64,000 nucleotides of DNA, taken from NCBI RefSeq assembly GCF_000427785.1, contig NZ_ATYR01000030.1:16134-80133 (forward strand), written 5' to 3'. Numbering within the stretch: the stretch's first letter is position 1; each line of letters starts with the position of its first letter. The notes under the pieces are model-generated. The model was given only the letters and a program-made list of their open reading frames with translations, searched no databases and was not told where the DNA came from. The position numbers were made by a program, and so were the translations under genes. Shown here in pieces: positions 17,253 to 26,382 of the stretch. The DNA comes from Massilia alkalitolerans DSM 17462. Lineage in GTDB: Bacteria; Pseudomonadota; Gammaproteobacteria; Burkholderiales; Burkholderiaceae_D.

Positions 17253-18035
17253 TCATGGATGGGAGTCAGGGGTCGGCGGCAATTCTACATCAGCCGGAGC
17301 CGCCGCCACGCCCTGCAGGAGGGCTGCCATGCGCGCATGGTGCGAGCCTTTCCAGTACACCCGGCCGCATTGCCCGCAGGTGGTGAACTCCTCGTGCAGC
17401 TGCGCCACCCGCGGGGGCAGGCGCTCAAGCACCATCGCCTTGGCGACCGGGCGCAATGGCAGGTTGCAGTGCAGGCACAGCGAAAAGGGACGCATCCCGG
17501 GGCCCAGGCGCAGGCGCGCGAACAGTTCGCGCAGCTGGGCTTCCGGCGCCAGCGCGTGCAGGTAGCAGCCGTGTTCGACGCTGCGGCGCTTGAGCAGCGC
17601 GCGGTCGCGCGTGAGCAGGATCCGCCCTTCCTCGCGCGCGATGCGCTCGATCTCGTCGTCGTGGTAATGGTTGTCGTAGAGCGTGTCGTAGCCGGCCATG
17701 CGCAGCAGCCGCGCCAGCGCGCCCAGGTGGGCGTCGGCCACGAAACGCGGACGGCCTTCCGGCAAGGGGCGCAGGCGCTGCAGCGGGCGCACGTCGAGCA
17801 CCCCGAAGGCCGGGTAAACCGCCACCCGGTCGCCCTCGCGCAACAGGTGCTCGAAGCCGCTCGAGACGCCGTTGACCAGCAGCAGCTCGACTTCGGTATG
17901 CGGCACGCCCAGCGCCTCGATCATGTGCTTGGCCGTGGCCTCGCGCGCGCAAGGCGTGCTGAACGCGCGCCCGCGCCGTTCGCGCGGCAGGAAGTCGCCC
18001 AGCACGTCGTAGAAGCGAAAGCTGGCGGTCACCAT
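17253..18035 (-). CDS. Mut7-C RNase domain protein with ubiquitin-like N-terminus
   Basis: 260 aa from ATG 18035, overlapping the stop of the DUF72 gene by 7 bp. The first 80 residues look like the Mut7-C ubiquitin-like fold (TASFRFYDVLGDFL, FGVLDV). The rest is the PIN-related Mut7-C domain (FVADAHLGALARLLRMAGYDT, DDEIERIA, ILLTRDRALLKRR) with acidic residues at PIN-like positions and a C-terminal zinc ribbon of two cysteine pairs (CLHC, CGQC). Predicted ribonuclease or RNA-binding protein; its target is unknown. The longer open frame to 18920 is a shadow of the upstream gene. Confidence 0.85.
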   Translation of the reverse strand: MVTASFRFYDVLGDFLPRERRGRAFSTPCAREATAKHMIEALGVPHTEVELLLVNGVSSGFEHLLREGDRVAVYPAFGVLDVRPLQRLRPLPEGRPRFVADAHLGALARLLRMAGYDTLYDNHYHDDEIERIAREEGRILLTRDRALLKRRSVEHGCYLHALAPEAQLRELFARLRLGPGMRPFSLCLHCNLPLRPVAKAMVLERLPPRVAQLHEEFTTCGQCGRVYWKGSHHARMAALLQGVAAAPADVELPPTPDSHP

Positions 18036-18835
18036 GGCGCCGGCGGTATGGCGGACTCGTCGAGCACCTGCCCGTCGACGCCGTGCAGCAGCTGCAGCGC
18101 GTTCGGCACGGCCTCGAAGGCCGCGGTGTTGTCGAACACGCACCAGCAGGTGCGCCCGGCCGCCCGCTGGCGGTCGAGCTCGCGCCGTACCGACTCGACG
18201 TACTCCGGCGAGTACCTGGAGTAGTAGATGCGCGGCGTGCCGTGCAGGCGCACGTAGACCGCGTCGCTGCTGGTCGGCACATGCGGGCCGGGCTGCCCGG
18301 CCGCCGGGTCGGCGATCACGCGCGTGACGCGGCTCTCCACCAGGAGCTCGGTCGCCGCGTCCGAGAACCAGCTCGGATGGCGCGCCTCGAACGCGACCGT
18401 AGTGCCGAAGATGGCGTGCAGTTGGCGGAAGAAGCTGCGCGCGGTCTCGTCGACGAAGCCGAACTTGGGCGGCAGTTGCACCAGCAGGCAGCCCAGCTTC
18501 TCGCCCAGCTCCCCTGCCTCGGCGGCGAACTGCACCAGCAGCGGTTCGACGTCTTCCATGCGGGCGTCGTGCGTGATCGCCCGCGGCACCTTGACCGCGA
18601 AGCGGAAGTCGTCGGGCACGCAGGCGGCCCACTTGGCATAGGTCGCCGGACGGTGCGGACGATAGAAGGACGAGTTGATTTCGACCATGGGGAACACGGC
18701 GGCGTAGCGTTCGAGGTGGCTGCCTTCGACGGGGAAGGAAGCGGCATCGGCCTTGGGCAGGCTCCAGCCGGCACACCCGACCAGCAGGCGGCCTGGCAGG
18801 TTTGCATCCGCTGTTGAATGAGCTGTCATAAGCAT
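18029..18835 (-). CDS. DUF72 family protein (YecE-like)
   Basis: 268 aa. The start resembles LVGCAGWSLPK, followed by VEINSSFYRP, RFAVKVPRAITH, VQLPPKFGF, AFEARHPSWF and VYVRLHGTPRIYYSRYS, which are hallmark blocks of DUF72, a TIM-barrel family of unknown function. Start 18835 or 18829 (both ATG, neither with a good Shine-Dalgarno). It overlaps the Mut7-C RNase gene, and this linkage may hint at nucleic-acid metabolism. Divergent from trxC. Confidence 0.9.
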   Translation of the reverse strand: MLMTAHSTADANLPGRLLVGCAGWSLPKADAASFPVEGSHLERYAAVFPMVEINSSFYRPHRPATYAKWAACVPDDFRFAVKVPRAITHDARMEDVEPLLVQFAAEAGELGEKLGCLLVQLPPKFGFVDETARSFFRQLHAIFGTTVAFEARHPSWFSDAATELLVESRVTRVIADPAAGQPGPHVPTSSDAVYVRLHGTPRIYYSRYSPEYVESVRRELDRQRAAGRTCWCVFDNTAAFEAVPNALQLLHGVDGQVLDESAIPPAPW

Positions 18836-18934
18836 GGCAAAGATGGCAATGGCTCCATTCTACGAAACGCGCCGCGCGGGCGGCGCATGATGTTCGGCTT
18901 ACAATATCGGGGTGTATCAACGAAGGAGAACCCG

Positions 18935-19372
18935 ATGAGCGAACCGATCCATATCGTCTGCCCGCAATGCGATGCGGTGAACCGGCTGGCGCCCGAGCGC
19001 CTGCGCGATGCGCCCGTGTGCGGCAAGTGCGCCCAGGCCCTGTTTACGGGGCGCCCGCTCGAGGTCGACAGCGCGCGCTTCATGAAACACGTCGGGCGCA
19101 ACGACATCCCGGTGCTGGTCGATTTCTGGGCCGAGTGGTGCGGTCCCTGCAAGATGATGGCGCCGCACTTCGCCCAGGCGGCGCAGCGGCTCGAGCCGGC
19201 GCTGCGCCTGCTGAAGGTCAATACCGAGCGCAGCCAGGACCTGGCGGCACAGTTCGCGATCCGCAGCATCCCGACCCTGGCGCTGTTCCGCGGCGGCCGC
19301 GAACTCGCGCGCCAGTCCGGAGCCATGGATGCCGGCCGCCTGGTCGCCTGGGTCGAATCGCAGCTGAGGTGA
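18935..19372 (+). CDS. trxC: Thioredoxin TrxC (thioredoxin 2)
   Basis: 145 aa; ATG 18935 with AAGGAG upstream. N-terminal zinc ribbon CPQC ... CGKC, then a thioredoxin fold with the redox-active WCGPC and the cis-proline region SIPTLALF. The zinc ribbon separates TrxC from TrxA. Cytoplasmic disulfide reductase, usually induced by oxidative stress. No OxyR site was recognised. Confidence 0.95.
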   Translation: MSEPIHIVCPQCDAVNRLAPERLRDAPVCGKCAQALFTGRPLEVDSARFMKHVGRNDIPVLVDFWAEWCGPCKMMAPHFAQAAQRLEPALRLLKVNTERSQDLAAQFAIRSIPTLALFRGGRELARQSGAMDAGRLVAWVESQLR

Positions 19373-19490
19373 AACCGCAGAGCCGGTCTTGAAGAAACCG
19401 CCGACGGCCCTCATGTTGGCAAAACGGCAGCACTCGCTGCTACAATCGTCGCGTACGGGGCGTTCCCGTGTTCCTCTAAGGAGAAAACTG

Positions 19491-19853
19491 ATGTCGCAAG
19501 ACCTGGTAATGGATCGCGGAACCGAGGACGCCAAGCAGTTCGCGCGCATCCTGTACATCGCCCACGCCCTGACCTTCCTGTTCTCGGCCGGCATGCTGTC
19601 GCTCCTGGTGCTGATCGTTAACTACGTCAAGCGTCCGGAGACCCAGGGCACCATCGTGTACTCGCACCACACCTGGATGATCCGGGCCTTCTGGTGGTAC
19701 CTGGTCTGGTCGGTCCTCGCCTGGGTGCTGGCGATCACCATCATCGCCATCCCGATCGCCCTGCTCGTGTGGGGCGCCGCCTGGCTGTGGGCCGCCTACC
19801 GCATCATCCGCGGCTTCCTCGACCTGAACAGCAACCGGCCGATGCCGGTCTGA
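19491..19853 (+). CDS. Small integral membrane protein (DUF4870-like)
   Basis: 120 aa from ATG 19491, preceded by AAGGAG. Two to three hydrophobic segments (about 24-46 and 64-103, the second long enough for two helices) lie around a short polar loop. It resembles DUF4870 inner-membrane proteins of unknown function. A TACAAT at 19441 with TTGGCA 19 bp upstream may be its promoter. Confidence 0.8.
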   Translation: MSQDLVMDRGTEDAKQFARILYIAHALTFLFSAGMLSLLVLIVNYVKRPETQGTIVYSHHTWMIRAFWWYLVWSVLAWVLAITIIAIPIALLVWGAAWLWAAYRIIRGFLDLNSNRPMPV

Positions 19854-19901
19854 TGCCGGCTTGATGTGCGGGGCGGCGTGCCCGCCTCGCAGCCGGAATG
19901 C

Positions 19902-19938
19902 AAAAAGGGACGTTCGCAGCACCGCGAACGTCCCTTTT
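19902..19938. terminator. Bidirectional terminator
   Basis: Perfect 11-bp stem GGGACGTTCGC / GCGAACGTCCC, 6-nt loop, five A before and four T after. It separates the membrane protein gene from the convergent metC gene. Confidence 0.85.
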
Positions 19939-19993
19939 ACACACTTGTCGTTGCCGTCCAGCGCACACCGAAGGACGTCACAGAAACCAGCCC

Positions 19994-21157
19994 TTACAGC
20001 TTGGCCAGCGCCTGCTCGATATCCGCGATCAGGTCGCCCGTCTCTTCCAGGCCGATGTTGAAACGCACCAGCACGCCCTGCTCCTGCCACTGGCTGCGGA
20101 TCGCCCGGATCCGGTAAGGCATCACCAGGCTGTTCGGGCCGCCCCAGCTGTAGCCGAGGCCGAACAGCTGCAGGGAGTCGACGAAGCGGTCGGTCTGTTC
20201 CTCGGTATAGCGCGGGTCGAACAGCACCGAGAACAGGCCGCCTGCTCCCTGGAAGTCGCGCTTCCAGTTCTCGTGGCCGGGGCAATCCTCGAAGGCGGGG
20301 TGCAGCACCTTGGCAATCTCCGGGCGCGCCTTGAGCCAGGCCGCCACCTGGCGTGCAGCCAGGTCGTGCGCCTCGAAGCGCAGCTTCATGGTGGGCAGGC
20401 CGCGCATCACCAGGTAGGCATCGTCGGCGCTGACGCCCAGGCCCAGGCGCATGTGGGCCTGCGCCAGGCGTTCGTTCAGCGCACTGTCGCGGGTGATCAC
20501 GGCGCCCATCAGGAGGTCGGCGCCGCCCGACTGGTACTTGGTCAGCGCGTGCATCACAATGTCGGCGCCGGCGTCGAAACCGCGCAGGGCCAGGCCGGCC
20601 GACCAGGTGTTGTCGAGCGCGACCGGCACGCCCTTCTCCTTCGCGGCCCTGCAGATGGCCGGCAGGTCGGGCACTTCCATCGAGACCGAGCCCGGCGCCT
20701 CGGTCCAGATCAGCTTGGTGTTCGGCTGGATCAACTCGGCGATGCCGCTGCCCACCATCGGGTCATAGAAACGGGCGCTGACGCCGAAATCCTGGGACAG
20801 CCAACGTCCCAATTCGCGGTTCGGGTTGTAGACGTTCTCGGGCAGCAGCACGTCGTCGCCGCTTTTGAGCAGCGCGAAGTTGATCATCGCGATCGCCGAC
20901 AGGCCGGAAGGCGCCAGCAGGCAGTGCTCGCCGCCCTCGACTTGCGCCAGGCGCGCTTCCAGCGTGAAGGTGGTCGGCGTGCCGTGCAGGCCGTAGGTGT
21001 AGGCGCTCTTGTCCTTCCACTGCCCGGAGCGCATCGCGGCGACGTTCTCGAACAGGACCGTCGAGGCGCGGTGCACGCCAGGTGGGAAGGCGTCGAAACC
21101 GCCAGGCACCTGGTAGTCGCTGTGGATCAGGGAAGTCTGGACGCTCTTCCTGCTCAT
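19994..21157 (-). CDS. metC: Cystathionine beta-lyase
   Basis: 387 aa. PLP enzyme of the Cys/Met metabolism family that cleaves cystathionine to homocysteine. Features: YGLHGTPTTFTLE near the start, SGLSAIAM, and the PLP lysine in HALTKYQSGG (about 200). Start ATG 21157 overlaps the rimO stop as ATGA, so translation is coupled; ATG 21172 inside rimO is less likely. Related enzymes (gamma-synthases and lyases) share these motifs, so beta-lyase is the best but not the only reading. Confidence 0.85.
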   Translation of the reverse strand: MSRKSVQTSLIHSDYQVPGGFDAFPPGVHRASTVLFENVAAMRSGQWKDKSAYTYGLHGTPTTFTLEARLAQVEGGEHCLLAPSGLSAIAMINFALLKSGDDVLLPENVYNPNRELGRWLSQDFGVSARFYDPMVGSGIAELIQPNTKLIWTEAPGSVSMEVPDLPAICRAAKEKGVPVALDNTWSAGLALRGFDAGADIVMHALTKYQSGGADLLMGAVITRDSALNERLAQAHMRLGLGVSADDAYLVMRGLPTMKLRFEAHDLAARQVAAWLKARPEIAKVLHPAFEDCPGHENWKRDFQGAGGLFSVLFDPRYTEEQTDRFVDSLQLFGLGYSWGGPNSLVMPYRIRAIRSQWQEQGVLVRFNIGLEETGDLIADIEQALAKL

Positions 21158-22605
21158 GCCACGGTGGCCCACAGGTCGTGGGCGTCGGCGCGGGTGATCA
21201 CCACGTCGATGAACTGGCCCACTTGCGGCTTCGGCTTGCCCGGCTGGAGGGCGCGCTTGATGTGGACCACGCCGTCGATCTCCGGCGCGTCGGCGGCGGT
21301 GCGGCCGATGGCTTCACGGGCGCCGACCTCGTCGACCAGCACGCGCATGGTCTTGCCGACCTTGGCCTGCATGCGCTTTAGAGAAATCTCTTCCTGCAGC
21401 AGCATGACGCGGGCGCGGCGCTCTTCGCGCACGGCTTCCGGCACCGGGTTGGCCAGCTCGTTGGCGGTCGCACCCTCCACCGGAGAATAAGCGAAGCAAC
21501 CGAGGCGGTCGATTTGCGCTTCACGCAGGAAGTCCAGCAGGTATTCGAACTCTTCCTCGGTCTCGCCCGGGAAGCCGGCAATGAAGGTCGAGCGGATGGT
21601 CAGGTCCGGATTCATCTTGCGCCATGCCAGGATGCGGTCGAGGTTCTTCTCGCCGCTGGCCGGGCGCTTCATGCGCTTGAGGACGTCCGGGTGGGCGTGC
21701 TGCATCGGGATGTCGAGGTAAGGCAGCACGTGGCCGTCGCCCATCAGGGGGATGACCCCGTCGACGTGCGGATACGGATAGACGTAGTGCATGCGCACCC
21801 AGGCGTCGTACTGGCGCGCCATCTTGCCCAGTTCCTCGGTGAGCTGGGTCATGTGGGTCCTGACCGGGCGGCCGTTCCAGAAACCCAGGCGGAACTTGAC
21901 GTCCACGCCATAGGCGCTGGTGTCCTGCGAAATGATCAAGAGTTCCTTCACGCCGGCCTTGAACAGGTTCTCGGCTTCCTGCAACACCTCGTGGATCGGG
22001 CGCGAGACCAGGTCGCCGCGCATCGACGGGATGATGCAGAAGCTGCAGCGGTGGTTGCAGCCTTCCGAGATCTTCAGGTAGGCGTAGTGCTTCGGAGTCA
22101 GCTTCACGCCGTGGTCCGGCACCAGGTCGACGAAGGGGTCGTGCGGCTTCGGTAAATGCAGGTGGACCGATTCCATCACCTCGGCGACCGCGTGCGGGCC
22201 GGTCACGGCCAGCACCTTCGGGTGCACCTTGCTGATGATGTCCGCGCCGTCCGCGTCCTTCTTGGCGCCAAGGCAGCCCGTGACGATGACCTTGCCGTTC
22301 TCGGCCAGGGCCTCGCCGATCGCATCGAGCGATTCCTGCACCGCGGCGTCGATGAAGCCGCAGGTGTTGACGATCACGAGGTCGGCGCCGTCGTAGGACT
22401 TGGCGGTTTCGTAGCCTTCGGCGCGCAGCTGGGTCAGGATTTGCTCGGAATCGACCAGCGCCTTCGGGCAGCCGAGCGACACGAAGCCGACCTTGGGCGC
22501 GACCGTGCCGGCGGCCGGGCTCGGGATGACGAGCGGCGCGGCTGCTTCGGCGACGGCGGCAGCGGTGTTGGCGGAGGCAACGGGAATACGACGAAGTTCG
22601 GTCAT
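21154..22605 (-). CDS. rimO: Ribosomal protein uS12 methylthiotransferase RimO
   Basis: 483 aa. Radical-SAM enzyme that methylthiolates an aspartate of ribosomal protein S12. The MTTase N-terminal domain carries cluster cysteines in SLGCPKALVDSEQ, VNTCGFI and VTGCLGA; the radical SAM motif is CNHRCSFCIIP; a TRAM domain ends the protein. Start ATG 22605 (MTELRRIPV) gives an Ala-rich N-terminal extension of about 38 residues before the conserved part. Followed by metC with ATGA overlap. Confidence 0.95.
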   Translation of the reverse strand: MTELRRIPVASANTAAAVAEAAAPLVIPSPAAGTVAPKVGFVSLGCPKALVDSEQILTQLRAEGYETAKSYDGADLVIVNTCGFIDAAVQESLDAIGEALAENGKVIVTGCLGAKKDADGADIISKVHPKVLAVTGPHAVAEVMESVHLHLPKPHDPFVDLVPDHGVKLTPKHYAYLKISEGCNHRCSFCIIPSMRGDLVSRPIHEVLQEAENLFKAGVKELLIISQDTSAYGVDVKFRLGFWNGRPVRTHMTQLTEELGKMARQYDAWVRMHYVYPYPHVDGVIPLMGDGHVLPYLDIPMQHAHPDVLKRMKRPASGEKNLDRILAWRKMNPDLTIRSTFIAGFPGETEEEFEYLLDFLREAQIDRLGCFAYSPVEGATANELANPVPEAVREERRARVMLLQEEISLKRMQAKVGKTMRVLVDEVGAREAIGRTAADAPEIDGVVHIKRALQPGKPKPQVGQFIDVVITRADAHDLWATVA

Positions 22606-22682
22606 GGGCGGACGACAAGGAATCTGGGCAATCCGCGATTGTACCCGAAGCGGGTGTGCCGGTGGAACCTGGGGGGATGTTT

Positions 22683-22704
22683 GCCGGCCCGGGACCGGGC
22701 CGGC
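22683..22704 (-). terminator. GC-rich hairpin downstream of phaR
   Basis: Perfect 10-bp inverted repeat GCCGGCCCGG / CCGGGCCGGC with a 2-nt centre, 36 bp after the phaR stop. There is no clear T-tract, so it is a weak terminator or a pause site. Confidence 0.4.
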
Positions 22705-22739
22705 GGATGTCTCGAAAAGACGACTTCTTGCTAGGCTGA

Positions 22740-23303
22740 TTACTTCTTGTCGTTCGGCGGCGTCATGCCCGGGAACGGGAAGGCGCCGAACATCGCCTTG
22801 CTCTGGTTCTGCATCTGCTCCTGCATCTGCAGGAACAGGTTCTTCGACTGGTCGATGTAGTTGTTCATCATGCCCTGCATCATCGGGCCCTGGACGTTCA
22901 TGAACTGGGTCCACATTTCCGGGCTGAAGGGCTTGCCTTCGAGGGCGCCGGCGGCGTTGCTGGTGAACTTGTTCTGAATGTCGGTGAAGGCCTGCACGTT
23001 CTTTTCCAGGTAAGAACCCATCATGCCCTGCATGGCGTGGCCGTAGTAGCGAATGATCTGGGCCAGCACCGAGCTGGAGAACATCGGGATGCCGTTGGCC
23101 TCCTCTTCCAGGATGATCTGGAGCAGGATGCTGCGGGTCAGGTCTTCGTTGGTCTTCGCATCGACGACGGTGAATTCGTCGGCGTCGAGCACCAGCTGCT
23201 TCACGTCGGTCAGGGTGATGTAGGAACTGGTCTGGGTATCGTACAGACGGCGGTTCGGGTATTTCTTGATCAGGCGTTCAGCACTCTTTTTCACACTGCT
23301 CAT
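22740..23303 (-). CDS. phaR: Polyhydroxyalkanoate synthesis repressor PhaR
   Basis: 187 aa. DNA- and PHA-binding repressor of phasin and PHA genes. The conserved PHA accumulation regulator domain is seen in LIKKYPNRRLYDTQTSSYITL and the following EFTVVDAKTNEDLTRSILLQII. The second half is Met/Gln/Asn-rich (QGMMNNYIDQS), as usual. Start ATG 23303 (MSSVKK) preferred; ATG 23315 possible. It is downstream of phaC on the same strand with 239 bp between, so it probably has its own promoter. Confidence 0.93.
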   Translation of the reverse strand: MSSVKKSAERLIKKYPNRRLYDTQTSSYITLTDVKQLVLDADEFTVVDAKTNEDLTRSILLQIILEEEANGIPMFSSSVLAQIIRYYGHAMQGMMGSYLEKNVQAFTDIQNKFTSNAAGALEGKPFSPEMWTQFMNVQGPMMQGMMNNYIDQSKNLFLQMQEQMQNQSKAMFGAFPFPGMTPPNDKK

Positions 23304-23399
23304 CTCATGTCTCATCGTTGTGCGTTGCGGTAGCGTGGACCGCACGCTATTTTTTCGTGATTGGTCACCAGAAAACCCGGCCCGTGGGCCGTGCCGCGC

Positions 23400-23414
23400 G
23401 GCAATTTTATTGCC
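23400..23414. promoter_or_regulatory. Inverted repeat upstream of phaR
   Basis: GGCAAT-TTT-ATTGCC, perfect 6-bp arms, about 100 bp before the phaR start in an AT-richer stretch. A possible autoregulatory operator; the binding protein is unknown. Confidence 0.35.
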
Positions 23415-23542
23415 TTACGGACGGACAAGCCCACACCATACCACGACCCGCGCGCAGGTGCAGCAATTATTAGACTACAAACTAACGTGATGATTTTGAT
23501 ATGTACAGCGACTGGAAAGCCACCCGCCGTACAGGGATGCGT

Positions 23543-25300
23543 TCAGTCCGCACGCGCCTTGACGTAGCGTCCCGGCGCCGCCTCGAGCGGCTGGTAGCGT
23601 TCGTTCCCGAACGCGCTCGGGGCCGGCACGTCCGCGCCGCCATGTTGCGCCAGGAACCTGGCCCACTCCGGCCACCAGCTGCCTTTCTGCTCGCTGGCAC
23701 CTGCGAACCAGGCCTCGGCCGTCTTCGGGCGCGACTTGCCCGCCTTGTCGTTGACCCAGTAGCTGCGCTTGTTCTTTGACGCCGGATTGATCACGCCCGC
23801 GATGTGGCCCGAGGCGCCCAGCACGTAGCGGTTGGCCTTCGCGTTCTTCGGGTTGAGAAGATTCATCGAGGCGAAAGCCGCTTCCCAGGGCACGATGTGG
23901 TCTTCCTTCGAGCCGTACAGGAACACCGGACAGTCGATCCTGCCCAGGTCCACGGGCACGCCGCACACGCTCAGGGCACCCGGCACTTTGAGCTTGTTCT
24001 CGAGGTAGGTATTGCGCAGGTACCAGCAGAACATCGGGCCCGGCAGGTTGGTGCTGTCGGCGTTCCAGTACAGCAGGTCGAAGGCCGGCGGTTCCTTGCC
24101 CTTGAGGTAGTTTTGCTGGACGTAGTTCCACACCAGGTCGTTCGGGCGCAGGGCCGAGAAGGTCGTGGCCAGGTCGCGGCCCGGCATCAGGCCACCGCCG
24201 CCCAGGGTCTGCTCGCGCAGCGCCACCTGGGCCTCGTCCACGAAGACTTCCAGCACGCCGGTGTCCTGGAAGTCGAGCAAGGTGGTGAGCAGGGACAGGC
24301 TGGCGGCCGGCTGCTGGCCGCGCGCAGCCAGCACGCTGAGCGCGGTGGCGGCGATCGTGCCGCCGACGCAGAAGCCGAACACATGGGTCTTGTCCTGGCC
24401 GCTGATCTCGCGCACCACCTCGATCGCCTTGATCGCGCCCGTCTCGACGTAGTCATCCCAGCCTGCCTTGGCCAGATTGCGGTCCGGGTTGCGCCACGAC
24501 ACCATGAACACCGTGTTGCCCTGCTCCACCACGTAGCGCACCAGCGAGTTTTCCGGCTGCAGGTCGAGGATGTAGAACTTGTTGATGCACGGCGGGATCA
24601 TCAGGAGCGGCACCGCCTTCACGCTCGGCGTGCTCGGCGTGTACTGGATCAGCTGGAACAGCTCGTTCTCGAACACCACCTGGCCCGGCGTGGTGCCGAC
24701 ATTGCGGCCGACCTCGAAGGCCGATTCGTCGGTCTGCGAGATGCGGCCCTTCTGGAGGTCGGCCAGCAGGTTCGTCAGCCCCTTGGTGAGGCTCTCGCCC
24801 TTGGTCTCGATCAGCTTTTTCTGCGCTTCCGGATTGGTGGCGAAGAAATTGGCCGGCGACATGGCGTCGACCATCTGCTGGACCGCGAAGCGGATCTTCT
24901 GGCGCTCACGCGGGCCGGCCTCGACGGCGTCGGCCAGGGCCAGCATGAATTCCGAGTTCAAGAGGTAGGACGCGGCCGAGAAGCTCGAGAGCGGGTGCTC
25001 GCGCCATTCGGAGCTGGAAAAGCGCCGGTCGTGGATCTCGGGCGTCTTGCCGCTGACAAAATCCTGCCACAACTGGCCGGCCTTCTTGAGATAGTCGTCG
25101 CGGATGCTTTCCAGCTTCGCCGGGGCGATGCCGGCGCCGAAGTCCTTCAGCACGCCGGCCAAGGGGTTGGCGCCGAAGGCATTGGCGCCGGCGGCGGGCG
25201 GGGTCATGGCCGGCATCGTCATCCAGCCTTGCCAGACGCTCGGGTCGGTGAACTGGCTCATCCAGGAGGCGGCAAAAGCTTGGGGGTCAGGCATGTTCAT
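23543..25300 (-). CDS. phaC: Class I polyhydroxyalkanoate synthase PhaC
   Basis: 585 aa, normal for class I. Polymerises (R)-3-hydroxyacyl-CoA into storage polyester at granule surfaces. The lipase-like box GFCVGGT carries the catalytic Cys, the Asp lies in GSKEDHIVPW, and the His in GASGHIAG. The N-terminal PhaC_N domain is present (HPLSSFSAASYLLNSEF). ATG 25300 or 25294; neither has a good Shine-Dalgarno. No phaA, phaB or phasin gene is nearby. Confidence 0.97.
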   Translation of the reverse strand: MNMPDPQAFAASWMSQFTDPSVWQGWMTMPAMTPPAAGANAFGANPLAGVLKDFGAGIAPAKLESIRDDYLKKAGQLWQDFVSGKTPEIHDRRFSSSEWREHPLSSFSAASYLLNSEFMLALADAVEAGPRERQKIRFAVQQMVDAMSPANFFATNPEAQKKLIETKGESLTKGLTNLLADLQKGRISQTDESAFEVGRNVGTTPGQVVFENELFQLIQYTPSTPSVKAVPLLMIPPCINKFYILDLQPENSLVRYVVEQGNTVFMVSWRNPDRNLAKAGWDDYVETGAIKAIEVVREISGQDKTHVFGFCVGGTIAATALSVLAARGQQPAASLSLLTTLLDFQDTGVLEVFVDEAQVALREQTLGGGGLMPGRDLATTFSALRPNDLVWNYVQQNYLKGKEPPAFDLLYWNADSTNLPGPMFCWYLRNTYLENKLKVPGALSVCGVPVDLGRIDCPVFLYGSKEDHIVPWEAAFASMNLLNPKNAKANRYVLGASGHIAGVINPASKNKRSYWVNDKAGKSRPKTAEAWFAGASEQKGSWWPEWARFLAQHGGADVPAPSAFGNERYQPLEAAPGRYVKARAD

Positions 25301-25355
25301 GTCAGCGTCCGTTGTTTAGAATCGGGGTACAGAATAAAAACCTTGGGGAAAGCTC

Positions 25356-25580
25356 ATGTGGATCGTCGCCGTTGCCTGGATTTATGTCGTTGCCCTCATG
25401 GCAGCGACCGAACCGACCGTGGTGCACGGCGTGATGACGTTCCTGTTCTATTGCGCCCTGCCATTATCCATTCTTTTTTATCTCACAGGGTCAAAACGAC
25501 GGCGTGCGCGGCGCGAAGCGCTGGCCCGGAGCAACGCGGCAGCGGCTTCGAACGACGCGTCGGGCGGCGCGGGCGACTGA
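25356..25580 (+). CDS. Small membrane protein
   Basis: 74 aa; ATG 25356 with GGGGAAAG upstream. Two hydrophobic helices (about 2-18 and 27-44), then a basic KRRRARRE patch and an Ala/Ser tail, which suggests a cytoplasmic C-terminus. Divergent from phaC with 55 bp between. Family not identified; size, start and codon use look genuine. Confidence 0.7.
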   Translation: MWIVAVAWIYVVALMAATEPTVVHGVMTFLFYCALPLSILFYLTGSKRRRARREALARSNAAAASNDASGGAGD

Positions 25581-25605
25581 ACATTCTGCCCCCGAGCCCG
25601 CAGGC

Positions 25606-26382
25606 TCACTTGAGCCAGATCAAGCTGGCCTGGCGGCCCGTGACGTGATCACGGCGGTAGGAATAAAAACGCTCCGGCGCACTGAAGGTACACATGCCCC
25701 CGCCATGGACGCGGGTCACGCCATCGAGCGCCAGCATCAGGCGCGCCAGCGTGAACATGTCGGCCAAAAATTTTACCGGTTGGTCAAATTTCGGCTTGAA
25801 CGCGGCCAGGGTGGCCTCGCCCGGCATGGCGGCCAGGAAGGCGTCGCGCACATCCTCGCCCACCTCGAACGCCTGCGGGCCGATCGCCGGCCCCATCCAG
25901 GCGGTGATCTCGCCGGCGTCCAGGGCGCGCATCGCCCGCACTGTCTCGCCCAGCACGCCGCCGGCCAAGCCGCGCCAGCCGGCGTGGGCCGCGCCGACCA
26001 CCTTGCCCTCGAGGTCGGCGAACAGCACCGGCAGGCAGTCGGCGGTGAGAATCGCGCACACCACGCCCGGCTCGGCCGTCACGCTGGCGTCGCCGGTACG
26101 CACCGGCTGGCCTGGTCCCACCGTGCAGGCGTCGACCACGTCGGCGCCATGCACCTGGGCGATCCAGGCCGGACGGCCCGGCAGCCAGGCCTGCAATCGC
26201 TCGCGGTTGCCGCGCACGGCCTCGGGATCGTCGCCGCAGTGCATGCCGAGGTTGAGGCCACCGCCGCCTTTGCCGTCGTCGTACGGGCCCTGGCTCACGC
26301 CGCCGTCACGGCTGGTGGCCAGTGCGCCGACGTTCCCGGGCAGGTCGGGCCAGTCCGGCCATACCAGAGCGCAGCGGTCCAT
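25606..26382 (-). CDS. pgeF: Peptidoglycan editing factor PgeF / multicopper polyphenol oxidase family (YfiH)
   Basis: 258 aa. Family signature TADCLPVLF and AHAGWRGL with metal-binding Cys and His; LATSRDGGVS near the start and GGMCTFSAPERFYSYRRD at the end. YfiH proteins remove misincorporated residues from peptidoglycan precursors in E. coli and are also called laccases. Start ATG 26382 overlaps the rluD stop (TGATG), the usual rluD-pgeF pairing. Confidence 0.93.
   Translation of the reverse strand: MDRCALVWPDWPDLPGNVGALATSRDGGVSQGPYDDGKGGGGLNLGMHCGDDPEAVRGNRERLQAWLPGRPAWIAQVHGADVVDACTVGPGQPVRTGDASVTAEPGVVCAILTADCLPVLFADLEGKVVGAAHAGWRGLAGGVLGETVRAMRALDAGEITAWMGPAIGPQAFEVGEDVRDAFLAAMPGEATLAAFKPKFDQPVKFLADMFTLARLMLALDGVTRVHGGGMCTFSAPERFYSYRRDHVTGRQASLIWLK

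Noticed and set aside
17253..18920. 555-codon frame as a single fused protein
   Set aside because: Residues before ATG 18035 are an alternative frame of DUF72; the real gene is the Mut7-C part only.
19898..21490. Plus-strand frame of 530 codons
   Set aside because: Starts in the terminator and is antisense to metC and rimO.
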